Assembly (NCBI GenBank): GCA_020543525.1
Contig: JAHYIO010000036.1
Coordinates: 1,674,001 to 1,738,000, forward strand
Reading direction: 5' to 3'
Origin: Coriolopsis trogii
Lineage: Eukaryota > Basidiomycota > Agaricomycetes > Polyporales > Polyporaceae
DNA length: 64,000 nt
The translations under genes were made by a program, and so were the position numbers. Of this stretch, positions 45,887-56,657 are shown one piece after another (position 1 is the first letter of the stretch; each line of letters opens with the position of its first letter). The notes under the pieces are model-generated. The model was not told the origin of the DNA. It saw nothing but the letters and a program-made list of their open reading frames with translations, and searched no databases.

Positions 45887-46280
45887 TCAGCTGGTCTCCA
45901 TCGGAACAGAAGCTGACAAGTCTCCCTCGCCAAGTATAACCTCTGCGAACTCCCGCGCAAGTTGTCGGGAGTAGCGCCTTCGAAAATGTGCGCTGAACTG
46001 CGACCAAATCCGCTCCTCCCACATCTCCGAGAATCGGGTGACAAGCTCCACCTCTACCTCCGGAGTGGGGTGACCAGTAGGAAGCATACAAATGGTGGTA
46101 ATAACATTGAAGTCGACCTGAATCGTTCACAAAGTCAGTTTGACGGGAGTTCGTAGGCTCGAGCAAGATATACGAACCCTCGGACGGTTGGAGATGACAG
46201 CAATCATTTGAACCATCGTGTCGCGCGACACCCAAACAGGCTCTCCGACGGGTTCAACAGTGTAACTGATAGTTACAGCG
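45887..46280 (-). CDS. Family-A-related C-terminal domain (copy B2), partial model
   Basis: Exons (complement) 46178-about 46280 and 45887-46117 encode SYTVEPVGEPVW, TMVQMIAVI, then VDFNVITTICMLPTG, PEVEVELVTRFSEMWEE and RIWSQFSAHFRRRYSRQ. It is open to the end, unlike some family-D pieces. Upstream exons are uncertain. An insertion of about 90 bp relative to copy B1 lies just upstream (about 46285-46380). Confidence 0.6.
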
Positions 46281-47892
46281 CCCAGGTCCGGGTGCTAGGC
46301 CTCGAAGTCCACGGCTCTGAGGTGGGTAGATTCCGACTAACATACTGGTCAGTGCGAGGATGCGAATACAAGCTAACAACATACGTGGACGGAGGTGGGG
46401 TGGAAGGTGCGGTGCCTTTCTCGCCACGTGCGCTACTCGCATGTTAATGCTAGACTGTGTGTAAGAGGTAGAGTGGGACGACGCACGGAGATTTGGAAGC
46501 AGCGGCAGGCCCGGCTTCCTCGTGTGCGCTATACGCATGTGAGTAAGAGCAGATACGCAAAGGATCTGGCGACGCACGCGGACTCGTCGGTAGATGAGAT
46601 GCTTGGGTGGGTGTTCATGTTGAGAAGGATACCGAACCGGCTCCTCCGCGATTCTTCAAGTACCTCGCGTCATAAGTCTGTTGCGCGGTCTAGGTAAGGA
46701 TTCGGCACTTCGAGCAAGCCATGGGATCGCGACTAGCACAAGAAGATCTAATCACGTCCGAATACATCACGGTCTTCTATAGACGCCATCGATGCATGAC
46801 AGGTCTGACAGCCCGCCGCAGCCCTGAACGGAGGGTCTATGTCCGCAGGTGCATTCACGTAGTCAGCAGCGTCAGCAGCGGAACTGCGGCTGCGGCATCG
46901 AGCATGTATGAGGCGACGTATCTGAAGTGGAGGGAGAAGCGAACTCAAAGAGTGACGCTTGCCGTACAGTGGAGATTGAGGGAAGGAGGAGGAAACGAGC
47001 CGAGCGAGAGGAGAATCTGCGACACTTTCCGACGTATTTTCGCATTAACACTCAATCCTGACAACGGAACAGGCAGAGCGTTTGTAATCAGCAGTACGAT
47101 TAGGGTAATCAAGTCGCACAACTTCCCTTTGAATAATTCTTCTTCCAGGTCCAACGTATGCTTGATCATTCTGTGAACGAGCAGTGTAGGCACCCTTTCC
47201 CTGAGCTTCGATTACAGGAGGCAGGAGAAAGAGGTATAAGAGGCACCGTCTCGGGAGATCAGCTCGTTTGCACGAGTCAATCCAGGCAGAAGGCCGCGTG
47301 CCCCAAGCCAAAATAGTGCAGTGTAAGAAGACGAGAAGAAGATGCCACTCACCATAATTGTAAAACCGCAGATCGAAGAAGCCACGGACGATATGGACGA
47401 GTGGGATGGAGTGCGCGAGACAGTCGAGGCGGTGTCGTCATCAAGCGGTACAGTCTTTTGCGTGGACGTGGAGCTCATGTCACAATGCGAACGCAAGAGA
47501 GCGGAGGCGAGAGCTTGAAGTTCTGTCAAAAACCGCTCCCAAGACGAGAGGTATGCGGGAGCAGAAATCAACTCGATATATCGAGTGGATGCGATTTGCG
47601 CGCCGGCTCTGGTACATACGCAAAAGGTCATGCTTGGTCCAATCAGAAGCCGGAGCATGGCGGAGTTGCGAGTTGCTCACCTTGTTGCCCATCTCACATC
47701 GGAAGTCGCGAGATCAACTCGACAACATGAGATTGATCGCTATATTGTAGGTGTAGATATCTTGATGCTTTACACGATGAGTATTCGAGTATATGGGAAA
47801 CCCGTGAGAAGAACTTAGTCTCAGAACTATGCAGTTGTGGCTGACGAGGCGCTAGAGCTGGATTACGCCTGTCAACTTTCTTCCCCTTGACA
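46281..47892 (-). other. Family-D coding relic, copy 2, and flank
   Basis: Pieces matching copy 1 are seen at about 47180-47350 ([31 protein letters not shown]) and 47400-47480 ([16 protein letters not shown]). Extra sequence of about 230 bp near 46960-47170 has no match in copy 1. No intact chain. Confidence 0.45.
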
Positions 47893-48178
47893 GCTCGATA
47901 GACCGGCCCGGCTCGCGCGACAACGGCGGACCTTGTTTGGCCACCTACCCTAAAGGGAAGGGCTACGTCACAGGCACTGGGCCATCAGCCGCCCTACGTG
48001 TGGCTGGAGCCCTTGGGCGTTTCGCAGCTAACTCGCCTTTTCAGTTTCGGGCATCGGGCCTTGTGTTGTGTACCCAAACCCAACCCGGACCTGCCTTTTG
48101 GGGTAGGCTGCCAAACAAAGCACGCCGTTGTCACACGAGCTGGGCCGGTCTGTCGTTCTCAGTTGGAAGGTGTCCAGC
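47893..48178. mobile_element. Small TIR element (MITE-like), copy 1
   Basis: The left end (TCGATAGACCGGCCCGGCTC..., 47894 on) and the right end read in reverse (CAGACCGGCCCAGCTC...) match over about 60 bp, including a shared ACAACGGCG block and CTACCC(T/C)AAA. The interior of about 150 bp has no coding capacity. The same termini occur at 57944-58320. Flanks are not obviously duplicated. Confidence 0.8.
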
Positions 48179-48736
48179 AATAACCATCTTCTGAATTTGG
48201 AAGGAGGGGTACGTTGTGGGAATCACATAATAGTTCAGGCGAAACCGGGTCTGCCCCGTTCACTTATAAAGTCTAACGTGTTCAACTGGTCCTCTGCATA
48301 GGCACACTAAAACCGGTCCAAGACACACGACGGCCTCGATAATATTGATACACGTACAGTACTATTACCAGCAGAGCTACAGGGGGAGGCGCACCCAGCC
48401 TAACACAAGAAATCCCTACACTACAGCAGAAGCTGTATGTTATGTATCATCGCGCCAAGTGCGCGGAGTCAGCCTACTATGCCAGCAGGCAGGGCGGAGT
48501 GATCCCTGTATCGTGCGAAGTGCACGATGCAGGCTCCGATATGACGTAGGGCGGCGCGCGCTTTCGAATGATCCTCCTTGCTCGGGCGATGAGGACGATA
48601 ACTTCAAGAAGTGAGGCCATAGTGGTTGCGAAGACTAACGTACACCTCGGCACCTGTCATCAACATCAGCAGGGCACAGGTGCAGTGAAAACACGTCCTT
48701 ACTACGGGTCAACTACAGCACACGTACGCCGTCCCG
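48179..48736. other. Intergenic, no gene recognised
   Basis: Short frames only. It contains the 3' flank of the minus-strand gene that ends at 48737. Confidence 0.4.
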
Positions 48737-50381
48737 CTAGAGTATGGATTCCTCGTCATCATACTCGACCTGGCTGATGTTTTCTTCGCCAACGGAGCTC
48801 GAAGCTCCGCCTTCAGCAGGGGCGACGGCAGCAGTACCTAGCACAGATATAGTTGGATTGCGAACCAAAGAGAGCGATAGAAGGGAAACATCGGACTCAC
48901 TCTCTTCAATATTGACGGCCACCTGCGGCGTGGAAGGGTCGCCTGGAAACGAATGGCATGTCAGTATGCGTCTTATTGACTACACCGACATGATGTGGGC
49001 ACGTACGAGGAGTACGACGGCCACGGTTACGGCGACGATAGCGGGGGGCGCCTTGATAAACCCCGGTGTTGAAGTCGTCCTCGTACCGGTCATCGTGTAC
49101 GTTGCCCGCGCTCTGCATGGTGCCATGAGTGATTAGTATCGATGACACGCGAGAGACACCAGAAAAAAACACTCACATGATAACTGGGTCTGACGACATT
49201 GGGATGGGGCATGTACTGACCCTGCGGACTGACGACATTGGGATGGGGCATGTACTGACCCTGCGGCACGTTGTTCCAGGCAAGAGGCGGGGTCCCAGGA
49301 ACGCCCGGACCACGCAGATGACGATTATACTCCATGATGATAGGCCTCAGAAAAGGCGGGATGACATCAGCTGAGTGCCCAGCCTGCATACCCGGTTGAG
49401 TATAACTCGGAGGGGGGTACGCGGCCTGTGAATAGTACGTGGCGTGTGCGCGACCATCATTGCTGGAGGGCATCGGCTGATTCATGTTCATAAGCACATT
49501 TATGACGCGTCAAGCCATTGAAGCACAACTTACAATAGTGGGCGACGCATGGGAGACCGGTGGATGCATGCCAGCAACGCTAAACGGGGGTGCAGTACCC
49601 TCATAAAGCGTATTCAGGACAGCTATGGCAGGGTCGTACCAACCGGCGGCCCCATTGCCACCAGGGTTCCAGTACGGAGGTACCTGGGGGACGTGAGTTG
49701 GCGTGCGTAAGGCGTGTCAAGGCACTACGTACTTGATTGACCGAAGTCGGCGCATAGTAGCCACCGGGCACTGAACCGGTATCGTAGTTCATATTGGGAG
49801 GGGGCGGTCCATACGCGTGGCAACGTGTTTGCTGCTGGCCTCCGTACTCCGCAGGACACTCATGGTGACAACAAGTCAGGTGCGGAGTCGGAGCCCAAGG
49901 CTGGGGCGTGGACGAAACGGACGGGTTTGTCGATGTAGGCGTAGGCGTGGGCAGGGGGGGTGTTGTGGGTCCACCAGACGGACATGGGACGGCGGGGTCG
50001 AAAGGGTAGCAGGCCAAGCCGTGGCTGATGCAATAACCGCATCGATGGGTGGTCCCATCTGGTGACCATCCGCAGCACTGTTGTTATATTAGAGCGGGCT
50101 TCAACGTCGACGTAAGTAGGTAGATGTACCTTTTGCTGTAGCTTGAAACAATTCATGCAAGGGGGGATCCGTTCGCCGGTAGACGTTACGGGGTATACAC
50201 GTCTTGTATGGGGAGGATAGGACCCCTACAATATCGTCAGCGCACGAATGAAAGACAGATTACAACGACATACCTGCTGGGTGTCGTCTGGGCAAATCGA
50301 ACAAAATCGCGATGGTGAGTTAATAGATGAAGATGAGCTCATCAAGGGGTACGCACAGGTGGTGGCTGGTGCCGAGGTCAT
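48737..50381 (-). CDS. Cysteine-rich protein with a Zn2Cys6-like pattern
   Basis: Exons (complement) 50274-50381, 50130-50225, 49733-50077, 49534-49683, 49177-49476, 49007-49112, 48901-48942 and 48737-48837 give 1248 nt, 415 aa, with every phase closing. Residues about 60-92 read PCMNCFKLQQKCC...RCGYCISHGLAC, which fits C-x2-C-x6-C-x11-C-x2-C-x6-C of fungal binuclear zinc clusters. The usual basic residues between Cys 2 and Cys 3 are reduced to Lys, so DNA binding is uncertain. An extra FCSIC lies earlier. The middle is Pro/Tyr/Asn-rich, with a 12-residue unit (PQGQYMPHPNVV) present twice, then a basic RYRRRNRGRR and an acidic C-terminus. It could be a transcription regulator; that is an inference. 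Start: first ATG after an upstream in-frame stop. Confidence 0.78.
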
Positions 50382-51201
50382 CTCTTGTGTGAGTGGCCCA
50401 GAGTCGTCGCTGGCAGGCTGTTGCAGTGCAGAGATGAGGTGGGCTTGTGGCAGGAGGTAGTTGAAGAGTTGGTTGCTCGTGTTTGGCCGGCACGCCTAAA
50501 GTAGACGTGATTTTGGCAGACGCCGAGTCCGACGGACCGACACTGACGGCACGCCGCATTTGTGTGCGCTGTCAAACAGACGCCAGCGCCCCCGTTCCCC
50601 CGTCGCGCGACGTTGGGCTCTCCGTCACGAATAAAGGGCGGGGAGAAGCTTGCACTCAGCGGCGGATATCGCTAGAAGTATTGTTGTATACAGGAAAAAT
50701 GCGCGGAAGGTACTGGGAAAGAGACGTATCCAGGAACCGCCGCCGGCTGGAGCGACTGAAAGGGAGAAGGCCATTGTTTGCAGGCCTTCCTACGGGTAAT
50801 ACGCAGAAAGACATGCAGACAATTGGGCATCAGGAGTACGTGCGGTGCTGAAGCTGCTTGACATTGCCACTCGCCGACCATGCGGCGTAAAATAAAAGAG
50901 GCAAACATGTCGAGATTCTGTGCGGGAGAGGGTACACTAGGAAACATCTTACAATCAACCCTACAATCTACCGTGTCAACAGCGCTTTTGGTTGCACTGG
51001 CCTGCCCCTGCGGCTTGTTGCCTGCGCGCCCGACACACTCAAACCTGATGGACTACTGCGCACGAATGGCGCTGCAGGAACCCGCGGGAGTGCACCTTCT
51101 CACGTCCACGGTGCCCGAGGTCCTAGATACGTGGTGTGATTTAGTGCAGGAAGCCTCAGTGAAGGTAATCGTCTCGTACCTACCGTCCTGTATCTGGAAA
51201 A
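50382..51201. other. Intergenic, no gene recognised
   Basis: Contains the likely promoter of the minus gene starting at 50381. A plus frame at 50483-50851 and another at 50880-51221 lack motifs and overlap the 3' end of the next gene. Confidence 0.4.
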
Positions 51202-52248
51202 TCAGTCGAAGGCGTCGATGATTCGACACCCCCCGTATTCACGCTCGATGGGGAATTGTGGGGGACCGTCGTTGTCCGCGCTGAAGTCCAGCAGAAGCGC
51301 GTCGGCACCACCGAAGACGTCAAACTCTTTCTTCTCACCCAACGGAGCGTTCATCCATCCCACGGGAAGAAATTCGAATCCTCGAGTCATGTACTTTTCT
51401 ACTGCGGCGAAATCTTTGTGGGAGTAAGTGGATTCGTCGATTAGGGCCATGCGTTGGAATGTATTCCGTGAGTGCCCGCAGACGCAGCCGCCTGGAATGA
51501 GGAAATTCATCACCAAGGGCGACCAGAACGTCTTTAGGGGAAGGACGGGGGAATTGGTGGGGCTGCGGATGATGTCCGCTTCGCGGCCAGTGGGAGTGCG
51601 GATACGTCGGATCTCTTTGATCATGTTTTTGCGTTGGGGAGACATGACCGTCCTAGCGTACACTTCTGGGAGTACGGAGAAGCCGAGCCCTTTCCGTCTG
51701 CAAACCACGTTCATAAAATGTTCGTACGCATCGTTAGGGACATAGATATCCATGTCGCTGGGTTTCCATGTCTCATTGAAGAGCAGGAAGTGCAGTGCGA
51801 TTGAACCCGATATTATGGCTCCGTGTTTGCGAAGAACTGAATCAAAACGCCGAACATCACGCACGAATGGCGATAAGCAACGGGTGTATCGGGTACGTAA
51901 GAGCTGCGACACCAGGCGAAAAATGCGGCGGCATGTTTTGCGCCAGGATAGAAGGGTGGGGAGATCGGCACATTCGACGATGAGCATGATCAATTCAAGC
52001 GAGAACCTACGACGACCGGTCAGCTCAATTAAGTCCGCCAGACAGCACAACGTACGGGACGGGGGGATAAAGACTCGCGAGCGGTTTTGTGCGCGATAGC
52101 TTCTGAGAGAAGCAATATGGCTGGTCGCCGCGACTGTCAGACCCTGTAGGCATGGCTTAATCAGGTCTTGTAAGAAGATGATCGAAAGGAAGTAGTGTAG
52201 AGGTCGCCGCTCTGCGCGAAGCATTCTTATGTAGGCGGTGTCAGGCAT
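51202..52248 (-). CDS. F-box/nucleotidyltransferase-like hypothetical protein
   Basis: A single exon encodes 348 aa from ATG 52246-52248. Residues about 82-112 (FSLELIMLIVECADLPTLLS, then WRKTCRRIFRLV) resemble an F-box-type helical start. Then come ISGSIALHFLLF and SDMDIYVPNDAYEHF, which match the G-S...D-x-D signature region of nucleotidyltransferase-fold proteins. A cysteine-containing FLIPGGCVCGH follows. I know such proteins as a family found in many copies in Agaricomycetes, without a proven role. The neighbour at 52739-53701 is a related, more diverged copy on the same strand, so they probably arose by tandem duplication. No introns are needed. Confidence 0.72.
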   Translation of the reverse strand: MPDTAYIRMLRAERRPLHYFLSIIFLQDLIKPCLQGLTVAATSHIASLRSYRAQNRSRVFIPPSRTLCCLADLIELTGRRRFSLELIMLIVECADLPTLLSWRKTCRRIFRLVSQLLRTRYTRCLSPFVRDVRRFDSVLRKHGAIISGSIALHFLLFNETWKPSDMDIYVPNDAYEHFMNVVCRRKGLGFSVLPEVYARTVMSPQRKNMIKEIRRIRTPTGREADIIRSPTNSPVLPLKTFWSPLVMNFLIPGGCVCGHSRNTFQRMALIDESTYSHKDFAAVEKYMTRGFEFLPVGWMNAPLGEKKEFDVFGGADALLLDFSADNDGPPQFPIEREYGGCRIIDAFD

Positions 52249-52738
52249 ATGGGTCTAAGGACACGACGGTATGGCTCTTACTCGAACGTGGACCTGGGAC
52301 CCAAGGACGTGGATTGCGGACGGAGCTTAACGTAGACAGCGCTTGCGCTGAGTGAGCAGCAGCAACGAGAGCGCCGCTAAGCTGAGAATGCAGAGGGGTA
52401 GGACGTTCGTTGCAGACGACAAGCAGAGTCAGAAAGGGGAGAGGGGCGAAGTAGCACGGGCGACAAGATTGAGGGTGGACAACCAAGACCCGAGAGGCCA
52501 CGTGGTACCCGCATTCGGGCCGAAAGTTGAGACCGGTCGACACTCCGATGCTGGGAACCAATTGCCAATATGGTCATTACAACAGTCTAGCGCTGCGGAC
52601 TCCGGAGGACAGATGTTTGTATATTACAGTCTGAGTCATCTCCACAAGGGGGCCGCTGAAAGCAAACAGCCCGAGCCATCTCCAAATCGACGCAGCGTGG
52701 CAGCTACTGTGGTTCTACCTCTCATCGTCAACCCTCCT
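52249..52738. other. Spacer between two related minus-strand genes
   Basis: No gene recognised; it should contain the promoter of the gene starting at 52248. Confidence 0.4.
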
Positions 52739-53701
52739 TTACCGTGAAACACAACGCCGCATGGGGATTTCCGATTCTGCTCGCCATCCTAGACTCGCCA
52801 GAATGGCGTCGCGCCAAGTGTCCTCGCTGGCGATGAACATTCTTGCGTCTACGAACATGATCGCTATACAAGTGATGTGCGGGGGCAGGACGTTGTCGTA
52901 GTAGAGGCAGCCTTGTTCGCAAGCATGCGTACCGAATAATCTCCATGCTGTCATGTGTCCGTAGGGAGCAATGCCGTGAGACTTTGTGGCCGCCACGCCG
53001 CCACAAAAGGGATCCATGAAGGCGACGAGGGAGCCGCGATCTCCGAAATAGCGACCTTGTTCGGGACATAGGAAAAGGTCGCGATAGCATGGATACACAG
53101 GATGGTCGCGCACGGCTTTGGCGCGAGCTGTGTATTCGGGCCAGCATGTGACGTCCCTGGCGAAGGAGAACTCGATACCACCCATGGCATCGAGGGTGGA
53201 AAAATCGTCCATGCCAAAAGTTTCGAAGGTCCTGTCCGATACAAGACCGCGATAGGCGAAAGTGAGACGAGGCGCGGCGCATCCTAGCGAGTGCTCGGAC
53301 ACGAAATTCATCAATGCGGTCGTCCATGTGCGAGTGATCCCCGCTGCTGCGCTGGCCCCAACGGACTCATAGACCAGCACTTGACTCCCGTTGGAGGTAA
53401 TGAAGGCCGCGATGCGCTGCACGCCTCGACCATCGGAATAATCATCGTGGAGATCGTACATAGTGTCGTAGGAGATGTGGGAAGTGATGCGGGGGCTATG
53501 GATGAGCAGGTTGACGAAGTCCTCGAAATTCTGCGAACTCGCATAGATGTCGACCCGTGAGGCCTTGAAGTTCTCGTCGCGGAGTAGGTAGGCTAAGGCG
53601 AATTCGCCCCCGAGAAGACAACAGGTTCGGGTGAACACGTCCAGGAACGCGTCGACACACTCGAAATGTCTTTCGAGGTCTCGTCGGAGCGCTGCTCGCA
53701 A
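52739..53701 (-). CDS. Second nucleotidyltransferase-like hypothetical protein
   Basis: The open frame gives 320 aa from 53701, but no ATG opens it there. The frame extends upstream to about 53806 (LLTLLALRRVSRVTYRVVSD), which looks like the end of an F-box, so a 5' exon is missing from this model. Visible: CCLLGGEFALAYLL and SRVDIYASSQNFEDF, equivalent to the GS...SDMDIYV region of the gene at 51202-52248, with the first Asp replaced by Arg. TWTTALMNFVSEHSLGCAAP matches the FWSPLVMNFLIPGGCVC block. Family membership is clear from these pairs. If this fold needs the acidic pair, this copy would be inactive. Confidence 0.68.
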   Translation of the reverse strand: MRAALRRDLERHFECVDAFLDVFTRTCCLLGGEFALAYLLRDENFKASRVDIYASSQNFEDFVNLLIHSPRITSHISYDTMYDLHDDYSDGRGVQRIAAFITSNGSQVLVYESVGASAAAGITRTWTTALMNFVSEHSLGCAAPRLTFAYRGLVSDRTFETFGMDDFSTLDAMGGIEFSFARDVTCWPEYTARAKAVRDHPVYPCYRDLFLCPEQGRYFGDRGSLVAFMDPFCGGVAATKSHGIAPYGHMTAWRLFGTHACEQGCLYYDNVLPPHITCIAIMFVDARMFIASEDTWRDAILASLGWRAESEIPMRRCVSR

Positions 53702-53806
53702 CTCATCGGAGACAACGCGGTACGTGACGCGCGAGACGCGTCGAAGTGCAAGGAGTGTAAGCAGTCCTAGCCCTTGGACGCACGCAGGGCCTAAGACAGC
53801 GTCTAA

Positions 53807-54622
53807 ACTAAGGGGGAGTCAGCAAGTAAGGATAATTCGAGTTAACGGCGACCAACAGGAAGTCATGGAGGCTGGCAAGTTCAACCTTGGGGTCACGGAT
53901 GTTCGACCGAGATTCAGCATGGCACTGAAGCGAAGTCCTTGTCAGGTCCTTGTGTCCCTGAATACGAAACATGTTCAATGGTCACCTGATTCCCAGTAAC
54001 ATCCGTACATTTCGACGCTTGGGTCGGGCGAGACTGTAGAGGCATGGGACCTGAGGTGCTCGGTGTAGCAAACTTTGACTAGTAACGGAGTCGTTCCCGA
54101 CGGACGTACCTACAAGAATTTATATAGCAGTGGCTGGGGTAGATCATGTCAATGCAATCGTGGCAGTCGATGTCCACGATACCTCCAAGGTTGAACCATG
54201 AGTGAATCCATGCGAGAGTTCCGTCAAAGCGGATGCAACGTCGCATTAGCTCGAGAACTCCACGTAATTGCCCAAGGCATCGCGCGGCGCCCTGAATGCT
54301 GCGGCGCTACGTACATTCGGCGCCACGTAATAAGGTTCGTCAGCTCCAGGGCCAGCGCGCAGCCTTACATTGACAAATCCAGCAATGGGGCCGGGCGTCG
54401 ATGGGCAAAGAATTTGGAAGTGTACCTGGTAGGACGCGCGACGATCTGTCACGGCGCGTATACAGTGGATGAATAGCAGCATGACGACGGTGCTGGCGTT
54501 TGGTCTCTGGTCATAATCGTTGTTTCCAGTGCCGCTCGGGCCCCTCCGTACATCGACATCCCTCACTCTCCTTCTTCCTACTAACTATCTGTAGCACCAT
54601 CATTCTGAGTTTTGAACGAATC
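53807..54622. other. Intergenic before the kinase
   Basis: Probably holds the missing 5' exon of the preceding minus gene (about 53820-54000) and the kinase promoter. No motif seen in 54000-54600. Confidence 0.4.
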
Positions 54623-55963
54623 ATGCATAAATGTGCCTACCTTGATGCTTATCTTGAAGGTCCTGCGGCGAACTGACCCTGGATTGCCTTCGTAGACCTA
54701 GTTGTAGTCGCGAATACTCAAGCTGGCCGCTCCGGTGAGGTCCACAGGTGTATTCGGCAGGAGGACGGTCTAGAGGTAGCAGTCAAGGTATTCAATAAGG
54801 GAGAAGAGGGTTCAATCGCATTCGCCAATGAACGACACGTATACGCCTGGCTGAATGCAGGCATGACCAGTGACACGTGCGTATGGCGCCAGCCCTGTTT
54901 TCAGAACTGGTGTTCGCTCCGTACTCACGAGTCCCCAGTAGCCACTGGTATTCCGTCCTTCGCATGATGCGAGCAGGAAACAGCGAGCGGGGCCTATATA
55001 TTGAGCTTCCGTGGCTTTCTGCCAGTATGAAAGACATCCTCAAGATCCCTGGAGTATATCCGCTCCCGGTGGAGCAGCTCAAGAGCGTTCTGCGCCAGAT
55101 TGCGGACGGTCTTCAGTGTAATATTCCGTTCCGTACATTCTAATGTAGCGAAGCTAACACATGGCTAGTTATACATTCTCGTAACATCGTCCATACTGAC
55201 ATTAAACCGGCCAATATTATGTTCAAGTCATCGCAATTTCGCCACGGGATAGACCAGAAGGGGGAGCGCACAGAGGTTTGGATCCTACTCGATTTCACTT
55301 AATCGTCCCCTTAGCATAACCATTTTCATTAGCTCATCAACCCGGAAATATACATCATTGACTTCAGTGACAGCCAAATCATCTCGGCGTGCGGTCACGG
55401 ATCGATCGGTACACCAGCGTATCGCGCACCTGAAGTCATCCTAGGTGGGTTCTGATATGCGTCAACTGCACGCTATGGACGCTCAAAGTTTCAGGCAACA
55501 TAGGTCTTCCTTGGGGTCCTCCCGTGGATGTTTTTGCTTTTGGGTGCGTCGCAGTCGAGATGTGGACGGGACGGCCTCTGTTCCCGGTCACTAACGACGT
55601 GGCAGAGTATGTGATCGTCCTTGACGTCATGCTCGGAGGCATCCCGGCCGGGCTCGTCTCACACATCGAAGCGATCACGCGAGCACGCATTGTTGTAGAC
55701 AATTCCGGCTATCACTGCTCTGTAGGAAGGCGTAATGTAGTGGATGCCTTCCGGCACCACAAACTACGTCTCGGAAGAGCCTTGAAGGTCAGCCTTTTCC
55801 CTTCATCTGCTCAGTTTCGTACGAATATCTGCTCGCACAGGACATAATATCTCATAGTGCATTCCTGGAGCTGTGCAAGATTCTCTTGGCAGGAGACATC
55901 GGCGATCGAGCCCATATGGAACAATGGCGCGAACTTCCTTTTCTGGGTGCATTAACGGTCTGA
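54623..55963 (+). CDS. Protein kinase (SRPK/CLK-like), atypical DFS motif
   Basis: Exons 54623-54659, 54708-54876, 54939-55108, 55169-55275, 55333-55444, 55495-55767 and 55815-55963 give 1017 nt, 338 aa. Kinase landmarks in order: glycine loop AGRSGEVHRC, VAVKVF (ATP lysine), an EL-containing helix region, IVHTDIKPANIMF (catalytic loop with H-x-D and Asn), IIDFSDSQ in place of DFG, GTPAYRAPEVIL, PPVDVFAFGCVAVEMWTGRPLF and a C-terminal RAHMEQWRELPFLG. The HTDIKP loop and the GT-AYRAPE step resemble SRPK/CLK-type kinases, which are expanded in Agaricomycetes. Weak donors (GTCTTC at 55109 and GTCTCG at 55768) were needed to keep phase. DFG to DFS may lower magnesium binding, so this could be a weak kinase or pseudokinase. 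The N-terminus may be longer. Confidence 0.8.
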
Positions 55964-56657
55964 ACCGATCGTTGCCGTGTCGCATGAGCATCATATCTTC
56001 TGTTCGTGAGCGCGTGATTGGTGGAGCGTCAGAGGTCCTGGACCATGGAACATGCAGTTCTCGCACGCAGGGACAAAATCGCCGATCTGAACGACGGCCA
56101 CGAACGGTATTTATTTGCAGCACGAAAGGCTTCAAAACTCTGTTGCCCCCCATCTCCTCACTCCGGCTCTTCTCCATTACTCGGGCATTTTTCATAACTT
56201 CGCGTTTTCGTCAACGTAACCTCCTGCAACGTATAAGGTGAGCGAGTATGGCTTTCCATATTGAATCTTTCTGAACTCATCTATAAATTCTACCAGTTGC
56301 TCAGATCGTTCCAATCCTTGTGGCCACCACAGTCCTCATGTATAGTCCCCCTATTTTGATACTCCATCCATGCTTTGCAGTGGCACCAGGTAAGCAATAT
56401 TGCTGAGGAGACAGGGCAAGACTGATCCAGACATTAGAGTCATACTGCTCACGTACTCAATTCGCAATATTTGTTTTGGATAGTCATCTGACCATGACGT
56501 GATATTCTCGCTGTACAAACAGCTGCAAAGTTGTCATGTTACGTATGATTGTCACACGCTTCCTTTTGTATATAATCCATGCTGGTCGCTGGTCCAAGCG
56601 TTCACCCCCATAAACCTGTTCTCCTCTATCGCTTCCAACTAGTCTGTGTTGTTCAAG
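55964..56657. other. Intergenic, no gene recognised
   Basis: 3' flank of the kinase and promoter of the MYND gene. A TATATAATCC string is seen at about 56569-56578. Confidence 0.4.

Larger units (their letters stand above)
44105..47850. repeat. Segmental duplication, copy 2
   Basis: Collinear with 40370-43560; see that entry for landmarks. It carries family-A copy 2, domain copy B2 and family-D remains. Confidence 0.9.
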
